Source: Deltaproteobacteria bacterium
GTDB taxonomy: Bacteria; Desulfobacterota; Desulfovibrionia; Desulfovibrionales; Desulfovibrionaceae
Assembly (NCBI GenBank): GCA_025350085.1
Contig: JANXYI010000345.1
Span: 1 to 18,277 of the forward strand
Direction: 5' to 3'
DNA length: 18,277 nucleotides
Each line of letters opens with the position of its first letter. Position 1 is the first letter of the stretch. A program made the position numbers and the translations under genes. This document shows, piece by piece, positions 1-8,400 of the stretch. The notes beneath the pieces are model-generated. The model worked only from the letters and a program-made list of their open reading frames with translations. It had not been told where the DNA came from and ran no database searches.

Positions 1-225
1 CTGGTACCGCCACAATCGGGCGGCCCTAAATGCCTCATCGCGAAGGTCTTCACCCAACACCTTAAAAAGCCCACGATCTAAACACAGAATGCGTGGTGAG
101 CCCCAGCGGAGAGGAACGATCGCTGAGCGTTGGTATTCCGGTGTGTCATGCCCGGTAACCAGCACCTCGGCGTTCATCACGCCCTGCTCGGTCAGAGTCT
201 CAATCAGCTCCAAGTCGGCGGGCAT
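1..225 (-). CDS. Unrecognised protein fragment, 3' part, runs off the left edge
   Basis: On the minus strand one frame is open from about position 289 to the window edge, with an ATG at 225. Its product from that ATG (about 75 residues to the edge) has a normal amino-acid mix, for example MPADLELIETL near the start and ILCLDRGLFKVLGED further on. The plus-strand reading of the same bases is rich in Ser, Arg and Pro and looks non-coding. I do not recognise the family. The stretch is lower in GC (about 54% over the first 120 bases) than the genes that follow. No good ribosome binding site precedes the ATG, so the true start may be lost at the junction with the kinase fragment. It could be the rest of a gene cut by rearrangement, or foreign sequence joined during assembly. 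Confidence 0.3.
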   Translation of the reverse strand, partial: MPADLELIETLTEQGVMNAEVLVTGHDTPEYQRSAIVPLRWGSPRILCLDRGLFKVLGEDLRDEAFRAARLWRYQ

Positions 226-814
226 CGAGTTGCGCGAGTCGTCAAAATTCGAGTTTACGCGCAACCTGAGCGATGCCCTGGCGCTCATGGTGGACCTGGG
301 CGAGCGGCACGGCTTCACCCGCGAGGACCTGTCCTACCTGAACAGCGACGTGTTCTATGACCTGTACCGCTCCTCCGCGGACATCACCGCGGTTTTCGAG
401 CGAGCCATCGCCACGGGCCGAGAGCTGCACCGCCGCTCCTGCGGCATCAACCTGCCGCCGCTCATCACCAGCGTCGCGGACGTCTGGGGCTTTGAGCTGC
501 CTGAGTCGGAGCCGAACTACGTGACCCTGCAGCGCGTGCGGGCCGAGGTGGGCGACCTGGCCGAGCCGGCCAGCCTGGCGGGCAGGATCGCCTGCGTCTC
601 CAGCGCTGACCCCGGCTACGACTGGCTGTTCTCCCGGGGCATCGCCGGGCTGGTGACGGCTTATGGCGGGGCCAACAGCCACATGGCCATCCGGGCCAAC
701 GAGCTGGGCATCCCCGCCGTTGTCGGCGCCGGCGAGACCCGCTATCAACTCTGGTCCAGGGCGCGGACCCTGGACATGGACTGCGCCAACTGCAAGGTGG
801 AAGTGCTGGCATGA
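226..814 (+). pseudogene. C-terminal fragment of PEP-synthase-like kinase, probable L-glutamine kinase (Cj1418-like)
   Basis: Only the last 195 or so residues are present. They start near IELRESSKFEFTRNLSDAL, a conserved stretch in PEP/pyruvate-binding-type kinases. They end in a swivelling phosphohistidine domain with GGANSHMAIRANELGIPAVVG; the carrier His is encoded at 680-682. Full-length relatives have roughly 750-800 residues with an N-terminal ATP-grasp domain, which is missing. The frame stays open to the left edge, but the upstream residues do not look like this family. Its stop overlaps the next start (ATGA at 811-814), and the next two genes match Cj1417 and Cj1416. I therefore infer the Cj1418 role: ATP-dependent phosphorylation of the amide nitrogen of L-glutamine. 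The family call is firm; the substrate rests on gene order. It is either a truncated gene or an intact gene broken by an assembly join. Confidence 0.6.
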
Positions 815-1407
815 GGCCCATACTCGTCTCCCAGCGCGTGGACGTGTGCCGCGACCGCCAGGAGCGCAGGGACGTCCTGGACCAGCGGCTGTGTCGTTTT
901 CTGGGCGCCTGCGGCTGTCTGCCCGTGCCCGTGCCCAATGCCGCGGCCCTTGTGCCCGGGCTCTGGGAAGCGGTGCAGCCGCAGGGGGTGCTGCTCTCCG
1001 GCGGCAACGACCTGCTCGCGCTGGGAGGAGACGTGCCCGAGCGCGAGGCGGCGGAGACGCTGCTCATCGAGCTGGCCGCGCGCCACGGAAAGCCGGTGTT
1101 CGGCATCTGCCACGGGCTGCAGCTCTTGGCGCACCTGGGCGGGGCGACGCTGTCCGCCATGGGGGGTCATGTGGCCAGCCGGCATGAGTTGACCGGGGCG
1201 GTCTGCCGCGAAGTGAACAGCTATCACCAGTGGGGCATCCAGGCCCTTGGCGCGGATTGGGAGGCGCTGGCGCGTGCGCGGGACGAAAGCGTGGAATATG
1301 CCTGTTGTCGCAGTATGCTGCAGGGGGGTATCATGTGGCATCCGGAGCGCGAGGAGCCCTTCGTCCCGGAAGACATGGCGCTTGTGCGCGAGGCCCTGGG
1401 CGGCTGA
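811..1407 (+). CDS. Class I glutamine-amidotransferase-fold hydrolase, probable gamma-glutamyl-CDP-amidate hydrolase (Cj1417-like)
   Basis: This 198-residue protein belongs to the gamma-glutamyl hydrolase branch (peptidase C26) of class I amidotransferases. The nucleophile is Cys100 in GICHGLQ. The other triad members are His177 and Glu179 in MWHPERE. SGGND (63-67) fits the oxyanion-hole loop and NSYHQWGI (136-143) is typical of the branch. There is no synthase domain, so it should hydrolyse a gamma-glutamyl amide by itself. The start overlaps the kinase stop by ATGA, so the two are probably translationally coupled. By gene order with Cj1418-Cj1417-Cj1416, I infer that it cleaves cytidine diphospho-L-glutamine to L-glutamate and cytidine diphosphoramidate. 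The alternative is a PuuD-like gamma-glutamyl-GABA hydrolase, which the neighbours make less likely. Confidence 0.75.
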   Translation: MRPILVSQRVDVCRDRQERRDVLDQRLCRFLGACGCLPVPVPNAAALVPGLWEAVQPQGVLLSGGNDLLALGGDVPEREAAETLLIELAARHGKPVFGICHGLQLLAHLGGATLSAMGGHVASRHELTGAVCREVNSYHQWGIQALGADWEALARARDESVEYACCRSMLQGGIMWHPEREEPFVPEDMALVREALGG

Positions 1408-1458
1408 ACCGGCAACGGCGTTTGCGTGGCGGCCTGCGCGGCCGCAGAGCAGGGAGTG

Positions 1459-2184
1459 ATGACCAAGGCGATTATTTTGGCCGCAGGGCGCGGCAGCCGC
1501 ATGAAGGCCCTCACGGACGACAGGCCGAAATGCCTGGTGGAGTTCCGCGGCAAGCCCCTGCTGCACTGGCAGCTGGAGGCCCTGCGTTCGGCCGGTGTGC
1601 GCGACATCGCCCTGGTGACCGGCTACCGGCGCGAGATGCTGGCCGGGCACGGGCTGCACGAGTTCCACAACGAGCGCTGGGCGGAGACGAACATGGTCGC
1701 TTCCCTAGCCTGCGCCCGGGAATGGCTGGAGAGCAGCCCCTGCCTCGTGAGCTATTCGGACATTGTGTATGAGCGCGCCGCCGTTGACGCAGTGCTGGGG
1801 AGCGAGGCGGACCTTGCGGTGGCCTATGACCTGGACTGGCTGCGGCTGTGGGAGGCGCGCTTCGGAAACCCGCTTGAGGATGCCGAAACCTTCCGCATCG
1901 ACGAAGCCTCACGCATTCTGGAAATCGGGCAAAAGCCTGAGTCCGTGGCCGAGATTCAAGGACAGTACATGGGGCTGTTGCGCTTTTGCCCGGCGGCCTG
2001 GGCGGCCATGCAGCGCGTGCGCGTGGCTTTGGAGCCCGCTAAGCGTGACAGGCTGGACATGACAGGCGCGCTGCAGCTCATGATCCTCTCCGGGTACGCG
2101 GTCACCGGCGTCCCGGTCCATTCGCATTGGGCGGAGTTCGACAGCGAGGAAGATTTGCGCCGCGTGGGCGGCCTGGGCCTGTGA
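1459..2184 (+). CDS. Small-molecule nucleotidyltransferase, probable CTP:phosphoglutamine cytidylyltransferase (Cj1416-like)
   Basis: This 241-residue protein has the NTP-transferase fold. The nucleotide loop is ILAAGRGSRM (6-15) with Lys24 in DDRPKC. A metal-binding Asp101 lies in SYSDIVYE and a second acidic site at 227-232 (FDSEED). The segments NERWAETNMVASL and DLDWLRLWEARFGNPLEDAE resemble phosphocholine and related cytidylyltransferases (LicC-like) more than glucose-1-phosphate enzymes. Placed directly after the hydrolase, it is inferred to transfer CMP from CTP to L-glutamine phosphate, giving cytidine diphospho-L-glutamine. An ATG at 1459 begins at the conserved MTKAIILAAG. The AGGGAG in front is very close to it, and GTG at 1456 is also possible. 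The gap to the hydrolase is 51 bases. Family confidence is high; substrate is by context. Confidence 0.75.
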   Translation: MTKAIILAAGRGSRMKALTDDRPKCLVEFRGKPLLHWQLEALRSAGVRDIALVTGYRREMLAGHGLHEFHNERWAETNMVASLACAREWLESSPCLVSYSDIVYERAAVDAVLGSEADLAVAYDLDWLRLWEARFGNPLEDAETFRIDEASRILEIGQKPESVAEIQGQYMGLLRFCPAAWAAMQRVRVALEPAKRDRLDMTGALQLMILSGYAVTGVPVHSHWAEFDSEEDLRRVGGLGL

Positions 2185-2228
2185 CCCTTGGAGCCGGGCC
2201 TGTTGACGGCGTTTTGTGCGGAGGTCGC

Positions 2229-2867
2229 ATGATTGCGGTACTGGACAGTGGCATCGCCAACATCGGTTCGGTCCTGGCCGCGTGCCAGCGGGTGGGCGTT
2301 GCTGCGGTGGTCACCAGCGACCCGGCCGCCATCCCCGGGGCCTCGGCGCTCATCCTCCCCGGCGTAGGGGCCTTTGCTGACGGCATGGAGAGCCTGCGGC
2401 GCCACGGCCTGATCCAGCCCATTCTGGACGCCGCCCGGGCCGGCACGCCCATCCTGGGCATCTGCCTGGGCATGCAGTTGCTGGCCGAGTCCAGCGAGGA
2501 ATTCGGAACCCACCAGGGCCTCGGCCTGGTCCCGGGGAGCGTGCGGCGCCTGCAGGCCGTCCACCCTGGGGAGCGCATCCCGAACATCGGCTGGTGCGAC
2601 GTCTGGCGCTCCAGGCAGACCCGGATGTTCGCCGGGATCGAGGACGGCACCCCGTTCTATTTCGTGCACAGCTACCACCTCGACTGCTCCGACCCGATGG
2701 ACTGCGCCGGGACCATCGGTTTCGGAACAGGGGAAGTGTGCGCCGCCGTGGAGCGCGGCAACATCTGGGGGGCGCAGTTCCACCCGGAGAAGAGCCAGGA
2801 CGCGGGCCTGGAAGTGCTCGGCAATTTCGCCCGCCACATGCAACAGACAGGTTCCCGGGGGTCGTGA
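2229..2867 (+). CDS. HisH-type glutamine amidotransferase subunit (HisH2, for sugar amidination)
   Basis: This 212-residue glutaminase has the HisH layout. It begins IAVLDSGIANIGSV, has the oxyanion region LPGVGAF (43-49), nucleophile Cys79 in GICLGMQLL, and His185 and Glu187 in AQFHPEKSQ. It should release ammonia from glutamine and pass it to a HisF-like partner. The next gene encodes that partner fused to an amidotransferase, and no other histidine gene is nearby. A role in amidination of an N-acetyl sugar, as for HisH2 in WbpG/PseA loci, is therefore more likely than histidine synthesis. ATG 2229 is chosen because GGAGG (2220-2224) precedes it and the protein then starts where HisH proteins do. 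Its stop overlaps the next start in TGATG at 2865-2869. Confidence 0.88.
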   Translation: MIAVLDSGIANIGSVLAACQRVGVAAVVTSDPAAIPGASALILPGVGAFADGMESLRRHGLIQPILDAARAGTPILGICLGMQLLAESSEEFGTHQGLGLVPGSVRRLQAVHPGERIPNIGWCDVWRSRQTRMFAGIEDGTPFYFVHSYHLDCSDPMDCAGTIGFGTGEVCAAVERGNIWGAQFHPEKSQDAGLEVLGNFARHMQQTGSRGS

Positions 2868-4960
2868 TGCGCGCAACCGCTGAGCCTACGGCCGCCAAGA
2901 GGACCACAGGAGCGCGTCCGCGCCTGATCCCGGTGCTGTTGCTGAAGAACGGCCTCATTGTCCGCAGCCAGCTCTTCACCGTGCACCAGGTTATCGGCAA
3001 CCCCATGAGCACGGTGCAGCGGTTGTCGAGCTGGAACGTCGACGAGCTTGTCATTCTGGACATCAGCCGCGCGGACTCCGGGCACGACCTGCGCCGGGAC
3101 GACCTGCAGCAGCAGTACGCGGGCGAAACGGTGCTGGACGTGCTGCGCGAGATCTCCAAGGTCTGCTTCATGCCCCTGACCTTCGGCGGCCGCATCCGGA
3201 CGCTGAAGGACATTGAGGAGCGTCTGGCCAACGGCGCGGACAAGGTCACCTTGAACACGGCGGCGCTGCTGGACGCCGAGCTGGTGCAGAAGGCCGCGCT
3301 GCGGTTCGGCACCCAGTGCATCGTCGTGTCCATGGACGCCCGCAAAAGGCCCGAGGGCGGCTGGGAGGTCTTTTCCGGCGGCGGGCAGAACCCCACCGGG
3401 CTCGACCCGGCGGACTGGGCCGCAGAGGCGGAGCGCCTCGGCGCGGGCGAGATTCTGCTGAACTCCATCGACCGGGACGGCTCCGGCCTGGGCTATGACG
3501 TCGAGCTGATCCGGCATGTCTCCGGCCGGGTGGGCATCCCGGTGGTGGCCTGCGGCGGCGTCGGCGCGTACCAGCATTTTTCGGCGGGCATCGCCCAGGG
3601 CGGGGCCAGCGCCGTGGCGGCTGCCAACATCTTCCATTTCTTCGAGCTGAGCTACCCCCTGGCCAAGCAGGCCTGCCTGGAGGCGGGCATCCCCATGCGG
3701 CCCTTGGGCCTGGGAGCGCGCTACTTCCGCCGGGAGCCGAGTTACGACCGCGCGCGTGAGGATGCGCGCATCGAGACGCGGCTCAGGCAGGCCAGGGAGC
3801 AGGACTATCCCGCAGCCAGGCCCCGCGCGAAGCAGTCGAGCTTGAGCTGGTGCAAGCGCTGCGTGTATCCGTCCCTTTCCGCCACGCCTATGGACTACGA
3901 CCGGAACGGGGTCTGCACGGGCTGCCAGATGGCGGACATGAAGGCGAAGATCCCGGCCGCCGAGTGGAGCCGCCGCCGCGAGCTGCTGCGCGCCATCATC
4001 GAGCGCGGCTGCTGCCGCGACGGGAGCCGCCACGACGTGGTGATTGCCGTGTCCGGCGGCAAGGACTCCTACTTCCAGGTGCATGTGCTCAAGGAGGAGT
4101 TCGGCCTCAACCCGCTGCTGGTGACCTATGACGGCAACAACTACACCGAGGTCGGCTGGCGCAACCTGCTGCGCATGCGCGAGGTCTTCAACGTCGACCA
4201 CATCATCGTGCGCCCCGCAGTGGAGACGTTGCGGAAGCTGAACCGCCTGGCGTTCATCGTCATGGGCGACATGAACTGGCACGGCCATTGCGGCATCATG
4301 ACCGTGCCCATGATGACGGCGGTGCGGCACCGCATTCCCCTGGTGTTCTACGGGGAGCACGGCTACGCTGACCTCTGCGGCCAGTTCTCCATGGATGACT
4401 TTCCCGAGGTGAGCTACCGCTACCGGCTGGAGCACTTTGCCCGTGGGTATGAGTGGAACTACTTCATTGGCCGCGAGGGCCTGACGGAACAGGAGCTGGC
4501 CCTGTGGCGCTATCCCGGGGATAAGGAGATGCTTGAGCTGGGCCTGCGCGGCATCTTCCTGGGGAACTACACCCACTGGGAGGCCAACGAGCACATCAAG
4601 CTGGTGACGCAACGCTATGGGTTCGAGGTGCCGACCGAGCCCTTTGACCGCACCTACCGCACCATGTCCAACCTCGACGACATGCACGAGAACGGCGTCC
4701 ACGATTACCTGAAGTACGTGAAGTTCGGGTATGGCCGCGCCACGGACCACACCTGCAAGGACATCCGCGCCGGCTTGATGACTCGGGAGCGGGCCATGGA
4801 GCTCGTCCGGCAGTACGATCCGGTGCGGCCGCGGGACCTGCAGCGCTGGCTGGCCTACGTGGGGATGAGCGAAGAGGAGTTCGACCGCATCGCCGACACC
4901 TTCCGCGATCCGCGGGTGTGGCGCAGGGAGCAGGGCCGCTGGGTGCGGGACCTGCTGTAG
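2867..4960 (+). CDS. HisF-like domain fused to N-acetyl-sugar amidotransferase (WbpG/PseA type)
   Basis: A 697-residue two-domain protein. Residues about 18-280 form a HisF-like barrel. The usual first catalytic Asp (CLDV in HisF) is replaced by Leu in IPVLLLKNG, as in HisF2 proteins of sugar loci, while MDARK (156-160) keeps the Asp of the second site. A linker follows at about 285-322. Residues about 325-697 are the amidotransferase: two Cys pairs (C329/C332 and C350/C353), a PP-loop AVSGGKDS (394-401), and conserved stretches such as FYGEHGY and FLGNYTHWEANEH. The PP-loop domain should activate the acetamido group with ATP, and ammonia from HisH would travel through the barrel, giving an acetamidino sugar. 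These parts are normally two proteins. The frame is open across the join with no sign of frameshift. The start at 2867 shares bases with the HisH stop, implying coupling. The sugar substrate cannot be told from the sequence. Confidence 0.85.
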   Translation: MRATAEPTAAKRTTGARPRLIPVLLLKNGLIVRSQLFTVHQVIGNPMSTVQRLSSWNVDELVILDISRADSGHDLRRDDLQQQYAGETVLDVLREISKVCFMPLTFGGRIRTLKDIEERLANGADKVTLNTAALLDAELVQKAALRFGTQCIVVSMDARKRPEGGWEVFSGGGQNPTGLDPADWAAEAERLGAGEILLNSIDRDGSGLGYDVELIRHVSGRVGIPVVACGGVGAYQHFSAGIAQGGASAVAAANIFHFFELSYPLAKQACLEAGIPMRPLGLGARYFRREPSYDRAREDARIETRLRQAREQDYPAARPRAKQSSLSWCKRCVYPSLSATPMDYDRNGVCTGCQMADMKAKIPAAEWSRRRELLRAIIERGCCRDGSRHDVVIAVSGGKDSYFQVHVLKEEFGLNPLLVTYDGNNYTEVGWRNLLRMREVFNVDHIIVRPAVETLRKLNRLAFIVMGDMNWHGHCGIMTVPMMTAVRHRIPLVFYGEHGYADLCGQFSMDDFPEVSYRYRLEHFARGYEWNYFIGREGLTEQELALWRYPGDKEMLELGLRGIFLGNYTHWEANEHIKLVTQRYGFEVPTEPFDRTYRTMSNLDDMHENGVHDYLKYVKFGYGRATDHTCKDIRAGLMTRERAMELVRQYDPVRPRDLQRWLAYVGMSEEEFDRIADTFRDPRVWRREQGRWVRDLL

Positions 4961-4969
4961 CCCAGGAGC

Positions 4970-5398
4970 CTAGCCCTCCCGGGGCTCCGGAGCGAAGCGC
5001 TCCTTGTCTTCCTTCTCGGCGTAGGGCCCCTGCTTGACCTCGACCATCTCCGTTTCTTCGAGCATCTCGAAGTCGTGCCCGCCGCAAACCAGCAGGATCA
5101 CGTCCCCGGTCTTCAGGATGCGGGTGTCCAGGTACTTCTTCTGCTCGCTGTAAAAGTTGACCTTCACCAGCCCGCGTTTCACGAACAGGGTTTCTTGGGT
5201 GTAGAGCACCTGGCGCGGCAGCGGCTTGTGCAGGTGGGCCTGGATCTTGTGCCCCTTGGGGTGGCACATGGCGGCCAATTGCTGGGAGAAGCTGTTGGGC
5301 GTGAAGAAGGCAATGCCGGGCTGGCAGTACTCCGCATGGACGATGATGGCGATAACCCGGGAGTCGTCAAAGATCTGTTCGACCTGGGCTGTGTTCAT
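4970..5398 (-). CDS. Small cupin-fold protein
   Basis: A 142-residue protein with a beta-rich, double-psi-barrel look. HKIQAHLHKPLPRQVLY (50-66) gives histidines at 50, 55 and 57, then come FVKRGLVKVNFYSE and LKTGDVILLVCGGHDFEML with His108. The pattern resembles the WxcM/FdtA-like and capsule-locus cupins, but a metal site cannot be proved by eye. It could be a sugar-nucleotide isomerase or epimerase, or a binding protein; no definite role is assigned. GGAGAAAGC just before ATG 5398 is a good ribosome binding site. It is the last gene of the minus-strand series, 43 bases after the giant gene, and its stop is 9 bases from the stop of the opposing HisF-PseA gene. Confidence 0.75.
   Translation of the reverse strand: MNTAQVEQIFDDSRVIAIIVHAEYCQPGIAFFTPNSFSQQLAAMCHPKGHKIQAHLHKPLPRQVLYTQETLFVKRGLVKVNFYSEQKKYLDTRILKTGDVILLVCGGHDFEMLEETEMVEVKQGPYAEKEDKERFAPEPREG
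4989..5016 (+). terminator. Probable intrinsic terminator of the left plus-strand operon
   Basis: A perfect 6-bp stem GGAGCG/CGCTCC with a 3-base AAG loop (4989-5003) is followed by a T-rich run, TTGTCTTCCTTCT, on the plus strand. It lies 29 bases after the HisF-PseA stop and inside the 3' end of the opposing cupin gene. A second, looser hairpin, AGCCC/GGGCT, occupies 4972-4986. There is no pure T tract, so strength is uncertain. Confidence 0.5.
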
Positions 5399-5441
5399 GC
5401 TTTCTCCGGCATTGGTGGCGTCTTGCGCAGCGGACACGGGC

Positions 5442-8400
5442 TTACGGCCTCGGCTTGCTGTACAGGGAATCGCGCAAAACCTCCAGGTAGCGGCACCCCC
5501 AGCGGATGTCCGGCTCCAGGTGGTTGCCCTCGGCCCATTCGTTCCAGGACTTGAGGAAAAGGATGCGTGAGGCCTTGGGGCGGCTCGCAATCTTCTGCAG
5601 CAGGTCCTCCAGGTGCTCCGCGAAGAGCTCCGGGGTGGAGCCGTGCAACGCATGGCCCTTGCCTCCGCTGCGCGGCGTGTTGTCCCAGGCGTTGACCCCC
5701 AGCGGGTGCTCCCTGGGCCCAAGCTTCTGCCGCGCCATGTGGCACACGTAATCCGCATACTCGCGCACGGTGGGTGCCTGCCCGGGGTCGTGGAAGTGCA
5801 CGTCGGCCATCTGGCCGTTGAAATTGATGAAGGGCGCGTTGGCCACGCAGGTGTCGAAGCCGCGCCCCACCCAGTCGGAGCCACCGTGTTCCACGAAGTG
5901 GAAGTCGGGCAGGCCATGGGCGCGGGCCAGCCCGCGCCAGCACTCGGCGAAGGCCGTGGCGTCGGGCAGGCCGGAGGGGTTGTACACCAGGAACAGGTTG
6001 CGGCCCTCGATCTTGAGATAGCGCGGGTCGGCAAAGGCCGGAAGCAGGGCCTCAAAGTGCGCGCGGTAGTCGTCCAGGCCGGGGTAGTGCTGCTCCATCA
6101 GCACCCGCTGCGGGGCCCCGTGCCAGATGCCGGACCAGGTTTGGTTGGCCCAGCCCAGGCAGAAGGGGAAGTCCGGCTGGCCTGAGCGCACGATCTCGTC
6201 CACTGGGCGCTCCAGGAGCCGCCTGCCGTTGCCGAACCAATAGTGCCAGTACAGGAAGGCGTCCACGCCGTATTCGGCGGCCATCCTGGCCTGGGCGGCG
6301 CGGGCCTCGGGCAGGCGCAGGTCGTAGAAACCCAAGTCCGCCGGGACGTGGGGCTGGTAATGGCCCTCGAACAGCGGCAGCGCCTTGGCCGTGTTGGTCC
6401 ACTCCGTGAAGCCCTTGCCCCACCACGCGTCGTTCTCCGGGATGGGGTGGAACTGCGGCAGGTGGAAGGCGATGGCCAGGGCCCGCTTTTCCGGGAGGCC
6501 CTGCGCGCAGGGCTCCGGCCCGGAGGCGGTCTCTTTTGCGACGGAATGGGCGTGGGGCAGCAGCGCTGTCAGGTTGCCCAGGTCGACGTCCTCGGCGTGC
6601 AGTGCGGGTTCGCGCAGCAGGCGGAGCAGCTCTCCGAAATGCGGGTTTTCCGGCCGGTGCACGGCCATGGCCTCCCAGTCCTCGGCGATGAGGCTACCCC
6701 AGTTCTCCAGGGCGGAGAACACGGCGCGGTCGGCGTGGACCCTGCGGGCCAGATCCACGAAGGCCGGCATCTGCCGGAAGTTGTCCTTCTGGACGATCAT
6801 GCGCAGGATGAGGCGCAGGCCCGGATGCTCCAGGCGTTTGCCTCCGAGGAAGGCCAGGTTGCGCTCCAGCCGCTCCCAGTCGCCGCCGCGGCGCAGGCGG
6901 GCGTAGGTCGCGCTGTCTGCGGCGTCGACGGAGACGGCGAGCAGGGAGATGCGCTCCGGATAGCGGCCCAGGGTCTTGTCCCACATCCCGGGCGTCAGCA
7001 GCTGCCCGTTGGTGTCGATGCGGAATCTGACGTCGGGATGGGTGGCGGGGTCGAATTCAAGAAGCAGCTTCAGGTAGGCCCGGCTGGCAAAGGGGTCGCC
7101 TGCGCCGCAGATCCAGAGCTCGCCGCCCTTTTCGTCGAGCAGGCGCACGATCCCGGCGTGCATGGGTTCAAGGCGGGCGCTGTCCTCGCTCGGCAGGGCT
7201 CTGGGCGCGGTGCGGCAGGACGGGCAGCTCAGGTTGCAGCTGGGGTCGTCCTCCAGGGAGATGATGCCCGGCAGGGGCGCACTGGTTTCCGGCATCCAGG
7301 CCTCGATCCAGGAGTATTGCGTGCCGCGCAGCTCCTCGCGGCGGTGCAGCTCGTACGGGAGCTGATAGCGCGCCGGGGGGGTGCCCCCCCGAGCCTCCAG
7401 CAGGGCCTTTTGCATGCCTGCGCAGCGGCTCGCGTCGCAGTGCCGGTACGACCCGTCCAGGATGGAGGCGCGCAGGGACTGGGCGCGGGGCGAGTTCCAG
7501 ATTTCGTCGAGGGCCGTGTCGTGGATGTTACCGAAGCTCAGGTCCAGGTAGCAGCACGGGGCCACATCGCCGCCAGGGCGCAGTTCGGCGTAGAGGAACG
7601 GGTTGGGGCAGAGGAATTCCCCGAGCGGCGCCTTGGGGGGGGGCGGCAATTCTTGCCCCTTAGCCAGGTCCAGCAGCAGCTCCAGCAGACGCTCCGGACG
7701 ACCCATGAACACATCGAGCACGAGCTGGCGCGCCATGCGCAACTCCTCGGAGTCCCACCAGGCCAAGGGATCGTCCCAGATGCGTTCCAGGAAGGCCGCC
7801 GCCGCGTCCGGATCGCTCTGGACCATGCCGCAGCGCAGGAGCTGCTCCATGACAGGAACATAGCGGGCCGCGAAGATGTCCGTGCTGTGCAGCAGGAGCA
7901 CGGTCGGGCGCTCAAGCGCCACGGCCTCGACAAAGGTGGTGCTCAGCTGGTCCGTGAGCACGATTTCCGAGGCCTGGATGGCTTCGCGGGCAGCGTAGGA
8001 GTGGTCGTCCAGCAGACAGCCGTCCAGGAGCCCGTCCATCATGGCCTCATCGTCCCAGGCCAGGTTCGCCAGCTTGAAGAAGTCGTCGTAGGGGTAGCGG
8101 CGGTACACCAGACCGTTTTTCACCACGGCGGGCAGGCGGGAGAAGAGGCGCTGCTTCCATTCGTAGTACGGCAGCGCCCAGGGTCCACGGGCAACGGCGC
8201 ACTCCACACCACCGTGGGCCGTGCTGCGGGCGAAGGGCTTGGCGCTGAAATAGGTGCACCGGCGCGGCGGCTTGGCCTCCGGCCGGGTGGCGGCGAAATC
8301 GAACAGGCTGCCTGCGGCCAGGTACCTGGGGAGGTCCGGCTGCTCCAGGGTGCTGCAGCCGGCATAGATGTCACACACCGCCAACTGCTCGTGCAGGGGT

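Noticed and set aside
2229-3820. HisH and HisF as histidine biosynthesis genes
   Set aside because: No other his gene is present, the HisF part lacks the usual first catalytic Asp and is fused to a WbpG/PseA amidotransferase, so sugar amidination fits better.
2672-4750. Long minus-strand ORF of 692 residues opposite the HisF-PseA fusion
   Set aside because: It is an antisense shadow caused by high GC. The plus strand has full domain motifs and operon overlaps, while the antisense product is His- and Ala-rich without a recognisable domain.
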